Shown piece after piece: positions 8,674-16,830 of a stretch of 64,000 nucleotides of DNA. Source of the DNA: Desulfobulbaceae bacterium (lineage in GTDB: Bacteria; Desulfobacterota; Desulfobulbia; Desulfobulbales; SURF-16); assembly GCA_023230525.1 (NCBI GenBank), contig JALNXE010000008.1, positions 1 to 64,000 of the forward strand, read 5' to 3'. The translations under genes and the position numbers were made by a program. Positions within the stretch are counted from its first letter, which is position 1. Each line of letters opens with the position of its first letter. Below the pieces are notes generated by a model. That model worked only from the letters and a program-made list of their open reading frames with translations. It made no database searches and was not told the DNA's origin.

Positions 8674-8769
8674 ATTGCGGAATGCGGATTGCGGATTGGG
8701 GATTTTGAAAACCTGATATGTACCTTTGCTGTTTCATTCCGCAATCCGCAATCCGCATTCCGCATTCCC
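8674..8769. repeat. Inverted repeat built from GCGGATT/GCGGAAT heptamers
   Basis: The left arm (about 8674-8700) is a run of 7-base units TGCGGAA/TGCGGAT. The right arm (about 8735-8769) is its reverse complement, with a perfect match of about 22 bases, separated by about 35 bases. Transcribed, it would form a long hairpin between the ThDP enzyme and the aldehyde dehydrogenase. It may act as a terminator or stabiliser, but no T-run follows. Such heptamer-based repeats are typical of spacer repeats in this kind of genome. Confidence 0.7.
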
Positions 8770-8782
8770 AAATGGAGTGATC

Positions 8783-10210
8783 ATGCTTAAAGAGACATAC
8801 CCCTATTATCTGGCCAACCGGGCGGTTTTTGCCAACACGGATCTGGCGGTGACCGACAAGTTCACCGGCAAGGTTGCCGCCAGGGTGGCCCTGGCCGAGG
8901 AACAGGTGATCGATCAGGCCATTGGCCTGGCGGTTGCCGCCGAAAAACCCATGCGGACCATGGCGTCCTACCGGCGCCAGCAGATCCTGCAGCACTGCGT
9001 GGACCGTTTCAGCGTCCGGGCCGAAGAGCTGGCCAGGGCCCTGTGCATTGAGGCGGGCAAACCCATCAGGGACAGCCGGGGCGAGGTGGCCCGGCTCATC
9101 GAAACCTTCAAGATTGCCGCGGAAGAGGCGGTGCGTTTCGGCGGCGAATTCATGCCGCTGGACCGCAGTCCGCGCACCGCAGGCTATATCTCGGTCAGCA
9201 AACGGGTGCCGGTGGGGGCCTGTTCCTTTATCACCCCCTTTAATTTTCCGCTTAATCTCGCCGCCCACAAGGTTGCCCCGGCCATTGCCGCGGGCTGCCC
9301 CTTTGTGCTGAAACCGGCCAGTCTCACGCCCATCGGCGCTTTGATCATCGGCGAGACGCTTGCGGAAACCGACCTGCCGGCCGGCGCCTTTTCCATCCTG
9401 CCCTGCCGCCGCGAGGGGGCCCGGCTGTTCACCGAGGATGAGCGGTTGAAGCTGCTCAGTTTCACCGGCTCGCCCGAGGTGGGCTGGCAGCTCAAGAAAA
9501 TGGCGGGCAGGAAAAAGGTGGTGCTGGAACTCGGCGGCAATGCGGCCTGCATAGTGGATGAGGATGCCGATCTCGACGAGGCGGTGGCCAGGATTATCAT
9601 CGGCGCCTTTTATCAGTCCGGCCAGAGCTGCATCGGCGTGCAGCGGATCATGGTCCATGAGCGGATTTATGATACCTTTAAAGAGCGGTTGGTCGCGGCT
9701 GCTGAGAAGCTGAAAATGGGGGACCCCGGCGATGAAGAGACCTTTATCGGCCCCCTGATCAGTGAAAAGGAGGCCATGCGGCTGGAGCAGTGGATTGCCG
9801 AAGCGCTCACCGCCGGGGCCAAACTTCTTTGCGGCGGCAGGCGGCAGGGGGCGTTCCTTACCGCCACGCTGCTGGAACAGGTGCCCAAAAAGGAGAAGAT
9901 CTGCCGGCTGGAGGCCTTCGGGCCGGTGGCCGTGCTGTCATCCTTTGCCTCCTTTGCCGCGGCGCTGGCCGAGGTGAACGGCAGCCGTTTCGGCCTGCAG
10001 GCCGGCATCTTCACCCGCGACCTGTACAAGGCGCATCAGGCCTGGAACGAGCTTGAGGTGGGCGGGGTCATCATCGGCGACATCCCGTCCTGGCGGGCGG
10101 ACCAGATGCCCTATGGCGGGGTGAAGGACAGCGGGCTGGGCCGGGAGGGAATCCGCTACGCCATGGAGGATATGAGCGAGATCCGTCTCATGGTGATCAG
10201 GAATGGCTGA
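8783..10210 (+). CDS. NAD(P)-dependent aldehyde dehydrogenase
   Basis: Oxidises an aldehyde to the acid in the cytoplasm. The 475-residue protein has the ALDH fold: substrate/cofactor region TPFNFPLNLAAHKVAPAIAAG, Rossmann segment FTGSPEVGW, catalytic-Glu motif ELGGNAACIV and catalytic Cys in GQSCIGVQR. The C-terminal PYGGVKDSGLGREG is also typical. I chose ATG 8783 rather than an upstream in-frame start because GGAG lies 7 bases before it and the extra upstream codons would come from the inverted repeat. The pairing with the preceding ThDP enzyme suggests a short-chain aldehyde or keto-acid pathway, but the substrate is not shown by sequence. Confidence 0.9.
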   Translation: MLKETYPYYLANRAVFANTDLAVTDKFTGKVAARVALAEEQVIDQAIGLAVAAEKPMRTMASYRRQQILQHCVDRFSVRAEELARALCIEAGKPIRDSRGEVARLIETFKIAAEEAVRFGGEFMPLDRSPRTAGYISVSKRVPVGACSFITPFNFPLNLAAHKVAPAIAAGCPFVLKPASLTPIGALIIGETLAETDLPAGAFSILPCRREGARLFTEDERLKLLSFTGSPEVGWQLKKMAGRKKVVLELGGNAACIVDEDADLDEAVARIIIGAFYQSGQSCIGVQRIMVHERIYDTFKERLVAAAEKLKMGDPGDEETFIGPLISEKEAMRLEQWIAEALTAGAKLLCGGRRQGAFLTATLLEQVPKKEKICRLEAFGPVAVLSSFASFAAALAEVNGSRFGLQAGIFTRDLYKAHQAWNELEVGGVIIGDIPSWRADQMPYGGVKDSGLGREGIRYAMEDMSEIRLMVIRNG

Positions 10211-10258
10211 GAAAGGGCAAGGGAGTGAAGGCATCCAACCCGGTAATGCAGGTGGCGG

Positions 10259-10984
10259 TTATTTTTCATCTTGGTCCCTCGCCCCGTTCTTGCTCTTCGT
10301 TCCGGCATCCTTTCTATCCGGACCAAGATCGATCTTGCCGATCTTGTCCCAGGATGTGGTCCGTTCCAGGTTTGCCCGGGCCGATTTGAAGGTGGGATCG
10401 ATGTCCCACGCCGCGCGATAGAACTTCTGGGCCTCCAATCTGTCACCCTTGATCTCCAGCAGCGCTCCGAAAAGGTTATAGGCCTCCGGCTGGGCCGGAT
10501 CGGCGGCAATGGCCTTTTGGGCTGTTTCCCGGGCCGCGGCGAAACTACGGTCCGAGATGTAACGCTTGGTCAGCTCGATCAATGAGCGATAATCGGCCGA
10601 GTTCTCCGCAGCCAGTGTCTCCCGCGCCAGCACCAGGGACGCCAGTTCCCGGATTTCACCGGGGCTGAAGGGCTTCTGGATAAAGTCAACCGCGCCGAGC
10701 TTCATGGCCTCCACCGCGGACTCGACGGTTCCATGGGCCGTGATGATAATCACCCGCATTCCCGGCCAATTGTCCTTGATCCGGCGCAGCACCTCCATGC
10801 CGTCGAGTCCCGGCATCTTCAGATCCAGAAAGACCAGCCCGAACGGTTCCGCGCGCATTTTCCGCAGGGCCTCCTCGCCATTTGCCGCTGTCTGCACCGG
10901 AATTTCCAAAGATTCCAGTGATTGGCTCATGGTCAGACGGATGTTTTTTTCATCGTCCACGATCAGGATCGGTTTTTTCTCCAT
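10259..10984 (-). CDS. Response regulator receiver domain with TPR-like C-terminus
   Basis: Receives phosphate from a histidine kinase. The 241-residue protein has a standard receiver domain (VDDEKNIR; phospho-Asp in VFLDLKMPGLDG; conserved Thr in IIITAHG; Lys in FIQKPF) to about residue 120. About 110 residues follow with tetratricopeptide-like helices (AYNLFGALLEIKGDRLEAQKF) and a charged end. No helix-turn-helix or enzymatic output domain is visible, so it probably works by protein-protein contact. ATG 10984 has AGGAG overlapping the stop of the kinase gene before it, so kinase and regulator are co-expressed. It is convergent with the aldehyde dehydrogenase gene. Confidence 0.88.
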   Translation of the reverse strand: MEKKPILIVDDEKNIRLTMSQSLESLEIPVQTAANGEEALRKMRAEPFGLVFLDLKMPGLDGMEVLRRIKDNWPGMRVIIITAHGTVESAVEAMKLGAVDFIQKPFSPGEIRELASLVLARETLAAENSADYRSLIELTKRYISDRSFAAARETAQKAIAADPAQPEAYNLFGALLEIKGDRLEAQKFYRAAWDIDPTFKSARANLERTTSWDKIGKIDLGPDRKDAGTKSKNGARDQDEK

Positions 10985-10992
10985 ATGGTCTC

Positions 10993-12828
10993 CTATTGAT
11001 TGCCTGCCGGCAGGGTGAAGGTAAAGGTGCTGCCCAGGCCAGGGGAGGATTCCACCCAGATCGAGCCGCCATGCGCCCGCACGATTTCCTTGCAGATGGC
11101 CAGCCCCAGGCCCGTGCCGTCAGCCTCCCGGCCTTTTACCTGCACGAATTTCTGGAAGATCCTGGCTTGATAGGCCAGGGGAATTCCCGGCCCATCGTCA
11201 CCCACGGACAGATGAACCAGCGGGCCGATCCGGTGGGCCAGCAGTTTGATATGGCCATCCCTGTTCACATAACGGAGCGCATTGGAAATCAGGTTGGTCA
11301 GCACCCAGGTGATCTTGTTGGCGTCGGCCCGCACCTTTGGCAGGTCGCCGGCGGTTTCGGCAGTGAGCGCCACCCCCTTCATGTCCGCCTGACTCTTGAA
11401 AATTTTCTGCACATGGTCAAACAGGGCCGGCACCTCGAGTTCCGCAAATTCCATTTCAATGCGGCCCGCCTCGATCCTGGACAGATCCAGCAGATCGCTG
11501 ACCAGGGCCTTCATCCGGTGCACCTCTTCGTGGGCCGCCTGCAAGAGTTCCCGATCCTTTTCCGGGAGAGCCGGGGCGGCGTGCTCCAGCAGCAGGTCAA
11601 CACTCATGCCCAGACTGGTCAGCGGGGTACGCAGCTCATGGGAGGCGGCCATGATGAATTCACTCTTGAGCTGCTCAACCTCCTTCAGCCGGGTGACGTC
11701 CCTGAGCAGGAGCACGATGCCGGAGAGGTTGCGGTCCCTGCCGCGAATGGCCGTGACGGAAAAGAGATAGTGACGGCGCCGCTCGCCATCCGGGAAAACG
11801 ATGATCCGCTGCTCATCCGGAAGAGCGGGATGAATACCGCTTTCCACGGTATTGCGGATCAGATCGCAGACTGTTGCATCCGGGATGATATCGGCGCACT
11901 GCAGAGAGGATGTGTCCGGTGTCGTCAGATCCAGCATCCGCCGGGCCGCGGGGTTGATGCCGGTCACCCGCAGTCTGGTGTCGAAAACCACCAGGGCGTC
12001 CTCGATGCTGGCGAGAATCGCCTCGCCCTTGTTCTTTTCCGCGATGATCTGTTCGATGTTCATCTCATGGTAGCGGCCGAGCTGGGTGGCCATCTGATTG
12101 AATTCGCCGGCCAGACTGCCCAGTTCGTCGCCGGTTTCCACGGGCACCTGGACGGCATAGTCGCCGGAGGATATTTGGCGGGAGGCCTCCATGAAACGCC
12201 GGATCGGCCGGACGATCCGCTCCGCCAGAAACAGGCTGAAGAACAGGGCGACAAGCGATGCCGCAGCCGCCACCAGGGTCGTGGACCAGATGGCGCGGCT
12301 GGCGACCGTGCCCGCCTTGAGGCTTGCGGCGTACATGGTATCCTCATTGAGCTGGCGCAGACTGATGCACGCCTCCCGCACCCTGGCGAAAAGGGGATAG
12401 ACGGTTTCCTGATAGGCAGAGGGGCCAAGGGCCGGCCTGGCAGGATCACTCAGGTCGGTCAGGGCGGAAAAGTGACGCCGATAGGTGGCGTAATCATCCT
12501 CGATGGAGCGGATGCGTTCCCCTTCGCCGGCAATGGTGATGTTGTCCCTGGCCCGGGCCAGCCACTCGAGAAAGACGGCCTCGTTTTCCCTGAACTGGCT
12601 GGCCCCTTTCTCCCGCTCGCCCAGAAAGAGGAGCAGGATGCCGCTGTCCTGGCGTTCCAGGGCGTCCACCATGTTCTCGGCGGCAAGGATGCTCCGGTAG
12701 TTCTCGCTCAGGATCGCCCCGGAGGCCCTGCCCAGGGAAACGAGGTTGCTGACCGCCCAGGCCACCACCAGACCCATGAGGGCGAAAGCGACGCCATAGC
12801 CGATGAGTATTTTCTTTTTCAATGTCAT
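10993..12828 (-). CDS. KinB-like sensor histidine kinase (downstream of short kdpD)
   Basis: Inner-membrane kinase of 611 residues. Order: TM1 about 9-28; periplasmic helical sensor to about 180, with the ENYRSILAAENM...LERQDSGILL segment shared with KinB-type sensors; TM2 about 182-203; HAMP to about 255; PAS about 265-370; HisKA with His397 in ASHELRTPLTSL; HATPase with NLISNAL, DDGPGIP and GTGLGLAICKEIV. It follows the truncated kdpD on the same strand after 114 bases (GGAA Shine-Dalgarno) and precedes the receiver-TPR regulator. It may supply the kinase half that this KdpD lacks (inference). It is a paralogue of the kinase at 18742-20595, with the same domain order. Confidence 0.93.
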   Translation of the reverse strand: MTLKKKILIGYGVAFALMGLVVAWAVSNLVSLGRASGAILSENYRSILAAENMVDALERQDSGILLLFLGEREKGASQFRENEAVFLEWLARARDNITIAGEGERIRSIEDDYATYRRHFSALTDLSDPARPALGPSAYQETVYPLFARVREACISLRQLNEDTMYAASLKAGTVASRAIWSTTLVAAAASLVALFFSLFLAERIVRPIRRFMEASRQISSGDYAVQVPVETGDELGSLAGEFNQMATQLGRYHEMNIEQIIAEKNKGEAILASIEDALVVFDTRLRVTGINPAARRMLDLTTPDTSSLQCADIIPDATVCDLIRNTVESGIHPALPDEQRIIVFPDGERRRHYLFSVTAIRGRDRNLSGIVLLLRDVTRLKEVEQLKSEFIMAASHELRTPLTSLGMSVDLLLEHAAPALPEKDRELLQAAHEEVHRMKALVSDLLDLSRIEAGRIEMEFAELEVPALFDHVQKIFKSQADMKGVALTAETAGDLPKVRADANKITWVLTNLISNALRYVNRDGHIKLLAHRIGPLVHLSVGDDGPGIPLAYQARIFQKFVQVKGREADGTGLGLAICKEIVRAHGGSIWVESSPGLGSTFTFTLPAGNQ

Positions 12829-12841
12829 GAAAAAATTCCTT

Positions 12842-12903
12842 AGAATTCAGCATGCAGGATTCAGGACCCCGGTTTGAATTCCCACTCCTGGCTCCTGGAT
12901 TCC
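12842..12903. repeat. Short repeat-like spacer (TCCTGGATTC/GAATTC motifs)
   Basis: The spacer between kdpD and the kinase carries CAGGATTCAGGA and CTCCTGGCTCCTGGATTC, short variants of one motif in direct order. This is the look of spacer repeats of the AGGAGCCAGGAGT type. It contains no gene and no clear promoter. Confidence 0.35.
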
Positions 12904-12942
12904 CATGCGGAGGTCGGGGGGCAACCGGGTCGCGGCATGGTG

Positions 12943-14127
12943 CTATTGCGACCCGGACGGGGGCAACGGTTCCGCGGCAGGCGGGGCAAAGTCCGGCAGC
13001 GCCTTGGTATCGACCACCACCACGGTGATATTCCGGCCCTCGGTGATCAGCCGCTCCACGAGGCTGACTTCCCCCTTCAGCCGGCGCCAGAAAGGCATCT
13101 TCCTGCCCGGGGTGCCGATGACGATATGGCCGACCCGGTATTCCCTGGCAAACTGCAGGATGGTCTTGACGATATCGTCGCCCTTGTAAGTGAAAACCGT
13201 GGCACCCAGCTGGTGGGCGAGAGTCAGGGTGTTGGAGAGCACCCGCTGGGTCGCCGCATCAATGACCACCGGGCGTTCCCTGGAGGTCTGCACATAGACG
13301 GCGTACCAGTTGCGGTTCAGTCTGCCGGCCAGGCGGGAGGCATGGCGGAGCAGGGCTTCGCTGTTCGGCCCCCGGGAACTGAGACAGACCATGACCTGAT
13401 CAGGGCTGGAGGGGAGGTCTTCCGCCTGGGGATCGCGCCGGCGGGAATCGATCTGCGCCGCCAGCTCCCGGAGGGTCAGTTCGCGCAGCTGCTCCAGGTT
13501 CGAGGGCTTGAAAAAATGATCCAGGGCGGCCTCGATGCGTTCTTTGGTATAGATCTTCCCTTCCTGTAAACGGCTGCGCAGGTCTTCGGAGGTGATGTCC
13601 ACGTTGACCAGCTGATCGGCCTGGGCCACGACCCGGTCGGGGATACGCTCCCGGACCTTGACGCCGGTGGCGCGTTCAATGGTTTCATACAGGCTTTCCA
13701 GATGCTGGATATTGAGGGTGGAGATGACATGGATACCAGCCGCGAGTATTTCATCCACATCCTGATAGCGCTTGACGTTTCCGCTGCCCGGCACGTTGGT
13801 ATGGGCGAGTTCATCCACCAGTACCACCGCCGGGTGGCGGGCGAGGATCGCCTGGAGATCCATTTCCCGGATCTCGATATTGCGGTAGGTGATGGTGCGG
13901 CGGGCAATTGCTTCCAGGCCTGCCAGCAAGGCCTCGGTTTCCGCCCTGCCGTGGGTTTCCACCAGCCCGACCACCACGTCGATGCCATCCTCCTTCAGCC
14001 GGTGCGCCTCAAGGAGCATCTGGTAGGTCTTACCCACGCCTGCCGCGTAGCCCAGGTAGATTTTCAACCTGCCCCGCGCCGCCCGGCGGATCAGGCGCAG
14101 GAAGCTGTCAGCGCGATCATCATTCAT
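12943..14127 (-). CDS. kdpD: Short KdpD: sensor and USP domains only, no kinase
   Basis: In the usual KdpD (about 900 residues) an N-terminal cytosolic region is followed by four membrane helices and a histidine kinase. Here the 394-residue protein holds only the N-terminal part: the KdpD domain with Walker A-like GYAAGVGKTYQML and Walker B-like VLVDELAHTN, then a universal-stress-protein-like domain (VMVCLSSRGPN...GHIVIGTPGRK) to a proline-rich end. No membrane segment, His box or ATPase domain is present and the stop is clean, so this looks like a stable short form rather than a wreck. Stand-alone N-terminal KdpD proteins are known from some cyanobacteria and Deinococcus. It overlaps kdpC by 4 bases (ATGA). 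Confidence 0.93.
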   Translation of the reverse strand: MNDDRADSFLRLIRRAARGRLKIYLGYAAGVGKTYQMLLEAHRLKEDGIDVVVGLVETHGRAETEALLAGLEAIARRTITYRNIEIREMDLQAILARHPAVVLVDELAHTNVPGSGNVKRYQDVDEILAAGIHVISTLNIQHLESLYETIERATGVKVRERIPDRVVAQADQLVNVDITSEDLRSRLQEGKIYTKERIEAALDHFFKPSNLEQLRELTLRELAAQIDSRRRDPQAEDLPSSPDQVMVCLSSRGPNSEALLRHASRLAGRLNRNWYAVYVQTSRERPVVIDAATQRVLSNTLTLAHQLGATVFTYKGDDIVKTILQFAREYRVGHIVIGTPGRKMPFWRRLKGEVSLVERLITEGRNITVVVVDTKALPDFAPPAAEPLPPSGSQ

Positions 14128-14714
14128 CTCCGCGGCCTGACCCTGTCCAGATCCAGGTTCAGCAGCAGAACATTCACCAGGGGTTCAGGGGTGAACACCC
14201 TGCCTGGACGGACCGCGTGTTTGGCGAGAAGTTCCATCACCGCGCCGACCTCCAGCCCCCGGGCGGCCGCGACCCGCTGGGCCTGGCAGCTGGCCGCCTG
14301 CAGGGTAATATGCGGGTCCAGGCCGCTGCCCGAGGCGGTAACCAGATCGGCCGGCAGCGGTTTTCCGCCGGCTGCCGAGCGGGCCAGGATTTCCTCCGCC
14401 CTGGCCCGCAGTGCGGGGCTCGTCGGGGACAGGTTGCTGCCGCCGGCCGCCGAGGCATTATAGTCCACGGCCGAGGGCCGGGGCCAGAAGTATTCGGGCC
14501 GGGTGAAGCCCTGGGCCAGGGCCTCGCTGCCGATGATTTCGCCCTGGTCATTACGGAGCAGCGATCCGCCTGCCGTGCGAGGCGTCACCAGCCGCCCGAC
14601 GCCCAGGATCAACAGGGGGTAGAGAAGGCAGCAGATGGTCATGGTGACCAGCACGATCCGCACCGATGCCGCGATCTGGGAAAACAAACCAGCCTCTGTA
14701 ATTGCGTTGTTCAT
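14124..14714 (-). CDS. kdpC: K+-transporting ATPase subunit KdpC
   Basis: Accessory subunit of the KdpFABC potassium pump, with one membrane helix and a periplasmic domain. The 196-residue protein has the N-terminal helix (about 17-38), then the family hallmarks GSEALAQGFTRPEYFWPRPSA, NLSPTSP and GSGLDPHIT. Length is near the usual 190. AGGAGG lies 5 bases upstream of ATG 14714. It sits directly between kdpB and the short kdpD in the standard order. Confidence 0.97.
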   Translation of the reverse strand: MNNAITEAGLFSQIAASVRIVLVTMTICCLLYPLLILGVGRLVTPRTAGGSLLRNDQGEIIGSEALAQGFTRPEYFWPRPSAVDYNASAAGGSNLSPTSPALRARAEEILARSAAGGKPLPADLVTASGSGLDPHITLQAASCQAQRVAAARGLEVGAVMELLAKHAVRPGRVFTPEPLVNVLLLNLDLDRVRPRR

Positions 14715-14722
14715 GTTTCCTC

Positions 14723-16825
14723 CTAGAAAAAGCCGATCAGACTCAGGGCCAGGTCAATGAGCTTGATGCCGGCGAAAGGGGCGATCAGGCCGCCCAGCCC
14801 GTAAACTAGCAGATTGCGCCGCAGGATGCTGTCCGCTCCCATGGGCCGGTATTTGACCCCTTTGATGGCGATGGGGATCAGCAGCGGAATGATGATCGCG
14901 TTAAAAATCAGGGCCGAGAGGATGGCGCTGGCGGGCGTGGCCAGGCCCATGATGTTGAGGGCCGCGAGCTGCGGGATGGCCAGCATGAACATGGCCGGAA
15001 TGATGGCGAAGTACTTGGCCACGTCATTGGCGATGGAAAAAGTCGTCAGCGCCCCGCGGGTCATGAGCAGCTGCTTGCCGATCTCGATGACCTCGATGAG
15101 TTTGGTGGGATCGCTGTCCAGATCGACCATGTTCCCCGCCTCCTTGGCCGCCTGGGTGCCGGAGTTCATGGCGATGCCGATGTCCGCCTGGGCCAGGGCC
15201 GGGGCGTCATTGGTGCCGTCGCCCATCATGGCGATCAGTCTGCCGGCGCGCTGTTCTTTGCGGATATACTCAAGTTTGTCCTCCGGCCTGGCTTCCGCGA
15301 TGTAGTCGTCCACCCCGGCCTGTTCGGCGATGGCCGCGGCGGTGAGCGGATTGTCCCCGGTCACCATGATGACCCGCAGCCCCATGGCCCGCAGGCGGTC
15401 AAACCGGTCGCGGATGCCGGGTTTGAGCACATCCGACAGGGCGACCACCCCGAGCATGTTCTGGTTCTCGGCGACCACGATGGGCGTGCTGCCCTGGCGG
15501 GCAACGCTCTCCACCAGCCCCTGCAGGGCAGGGGGGATGGGGGCGCCATGTTCCTTGATGTAGGCCTGCACCGCGTCGGCTGCGCCTTTACGGTAGGAGT
15601 TGCCGTCCGGGAGATCAAGGCCGCTCAGACGGGTTTGCGCGGTAAAGGCAATGATCCTGGCCTGCGGGGTTTCGCGGGGCGCCTGGGGGCCAAGGGTTTT
15701 TTCGCCGAGACGCACGATGGATTTTCCCTCGGGCGTCTGGTCCCCGAAAGAGGCGCGCATGGCCGCCTCGGCAAGCTGCTCACCGGTCACCCCCGGCAGG
15801 GGAAAATAGGCGGTGGCCTGGCGGTCGCCCATGGTAATGGTGCCGGTCTTGTCCAGCAGCAGGGTGTCGATGTCGCCGGCCAGTTCCACCGCCTTGCCGC
15901 TTTTGGCCAGGACGTTGGCCGATAGGGCGCGGTCCATGCCGGCCAGGCCAATGGCCGCCAGCAGCGCGCCGATGGTGGTTGGAATGAGGCAGACCAAGAG
16001 CGCGATCAGGGTGGGGATGGGCAGATCCACCCCGAAGTAGCGGCCGATGGGCCACAGCGACCCGGTCACCATGAGAAAGGCCAGGGTCAGCCCGGCCAGG
16101 GTCACGGTCAGCGCCAGCTCGTTGGGCGTTTTCTGTCGTTCAGCCCCCTCGACAAGGGCGATCATCCGGTCGAGAAACGACTCGCCGGCCCCGGCCGTGA
16201 TACGGATCCTGAGCTGGTCGGAGAGAACGCGGGTGCCGCCGGTGACGCCTGAGCGGTCACCGCCTGCCTCCCGGACCACGGGCGCCGACTCGCCGGTGAT
16301 GGCCGATTCGTCGACGCTTGCGGCGCCCTCAACCACCTCGCCGTCGCTGGGGATGACCTCACCCGCGGCCACCAGCACGGCATCGCCTTCACGAAGCTCG
16401 TCGGAGCTGATTTGTTCCTCTCCGCCATTAACCACCCGGCGGGCAAGGGTGCTGCGCCGGGTCCGCTTCAGGGTGTCCGCCTGGGCCTTGCCCCGCGCCT
16501 CGGCCAGGGCCTCGGCGAAGTTGGCAAACAGCACGGTGAGCCACAGGACCACCGTCACGGCCAGGGTGTAGGCCAGGCTTTCCCGGTTTGCCAACAGGTC
16601 CGTGACCAGCACCAGGGTTGTGAGTGCCGCGCCGATCTCGGTGATAAACATCACCGGGTTTCGCGCCATAACCCGGGGCTGCAGCATGAGCACGGCCTGC
16701 CAGCAGGCGACGCGCACCATGTTTGTTTCAAAAAGCGAAGCCCGGCGAGCCCGGCGGCGTTCGAGTTTGGCCTGGACATGGTCGTTGCTCTGGCCGTTCA
16801 TGACTTTCTCCTCTGGTCTTTTCAT
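14723..16825 (-). CDS. kdpB: K+-transporting P-type ATPase catalytic subunit KdpB
   Basis: ATP-hydrolysing subunit of the high-affinity potassium pump. About 700 residues with the P-type hallmarks: TGESAPV, the phosphorylation site DKTGTITMG, MVTGDNPLTAAAIA and GDGTNDAPALAQADIGIAMN, plus NPVMF in the first membrane helix region. The start is ambiguous: ATG 16825 has GGGAGGG from the end of kdpA, ATG 16801 has GAGGAG at good spacing, and a GTG at 16834 overlaps the kdpA stop. The extra N-terminal residues are charged and do not affect the assignment. Confidence 0.97.
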   Translation of the reverse strand: MKRPEEKVMNGQSNDHVQAKLERRRARRASLFETNMVRVACWQAVLMLQPRVMARNPVMFITEIGAALTTLVLVTDLLANRESLAYTLAVTVVLWLTVLFANFAEALAEARGKAQADTLKRTRRSTLARRVVNGGEEQISSDELREGDAVLVAAGEVIPSDGEVVEGAASVDESAITGESAPVVREAGGDRSGVTGGTRVLSDQLRIRITAGAGESFLDRMIALVEGAERQKTPNELALTVTLAGLTLAFLMVTGSLWPIGRYFGVDLPIPTLIALLVCLIPTTIGALLAAIGLAGMDRALSANVLAKSGKAVELAGDIDTLLLDKTGTITMGDRQATAYFPLPGVTGEQLAEAAMRASFGDQTPEGKSIVRLGEKTLGPQAPRETPQARIIAFTAQTRLSGLDLPDGNSYRKGAADAVQAYIKEHGAPIPPALQGLVESVARQGSTPIVVAENQNMLGVVALSDVLKPGIRDRFDRLRAMGLRVIMVTGDNPLTAAAIAEQAGVDDYIAEARPEDKLEYIRKEQRAGRLIAMMGDGTNDAPALAQADIGIAMNSGTQAAKEAGNMVDLDSDPTKLIEVIEIGKQLLMTRGALTTFSIANDVAKYFAIIPAMFMLAIPQLAALNIMGLATPASAILSALIFNAIIIPLLIPIAIKGVKYRPMGADSILRRNLLVYGLGGLIAPFAGIKLIDLALSLIGFF

Positions 16826-16830
16826 GACGT

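Noticed and set aside
10882..12843. Plus-strand frame of 653 codons opposite the KinB-like kinase
   Set aside because: The minus strand codes an intact 611-residue kinase with all catalytic motifs; the plus-strand translation has no family features and is a codon-bias shadow.
12943..14127. kdpD as a pseudogene broken by frameshift
   Set aside because: After the stop the spacer and next gene do not encode the missing KdpD membrane helices; the next gene is a complete kinase of another type with its own membrane sensor. A stable short form fits better.
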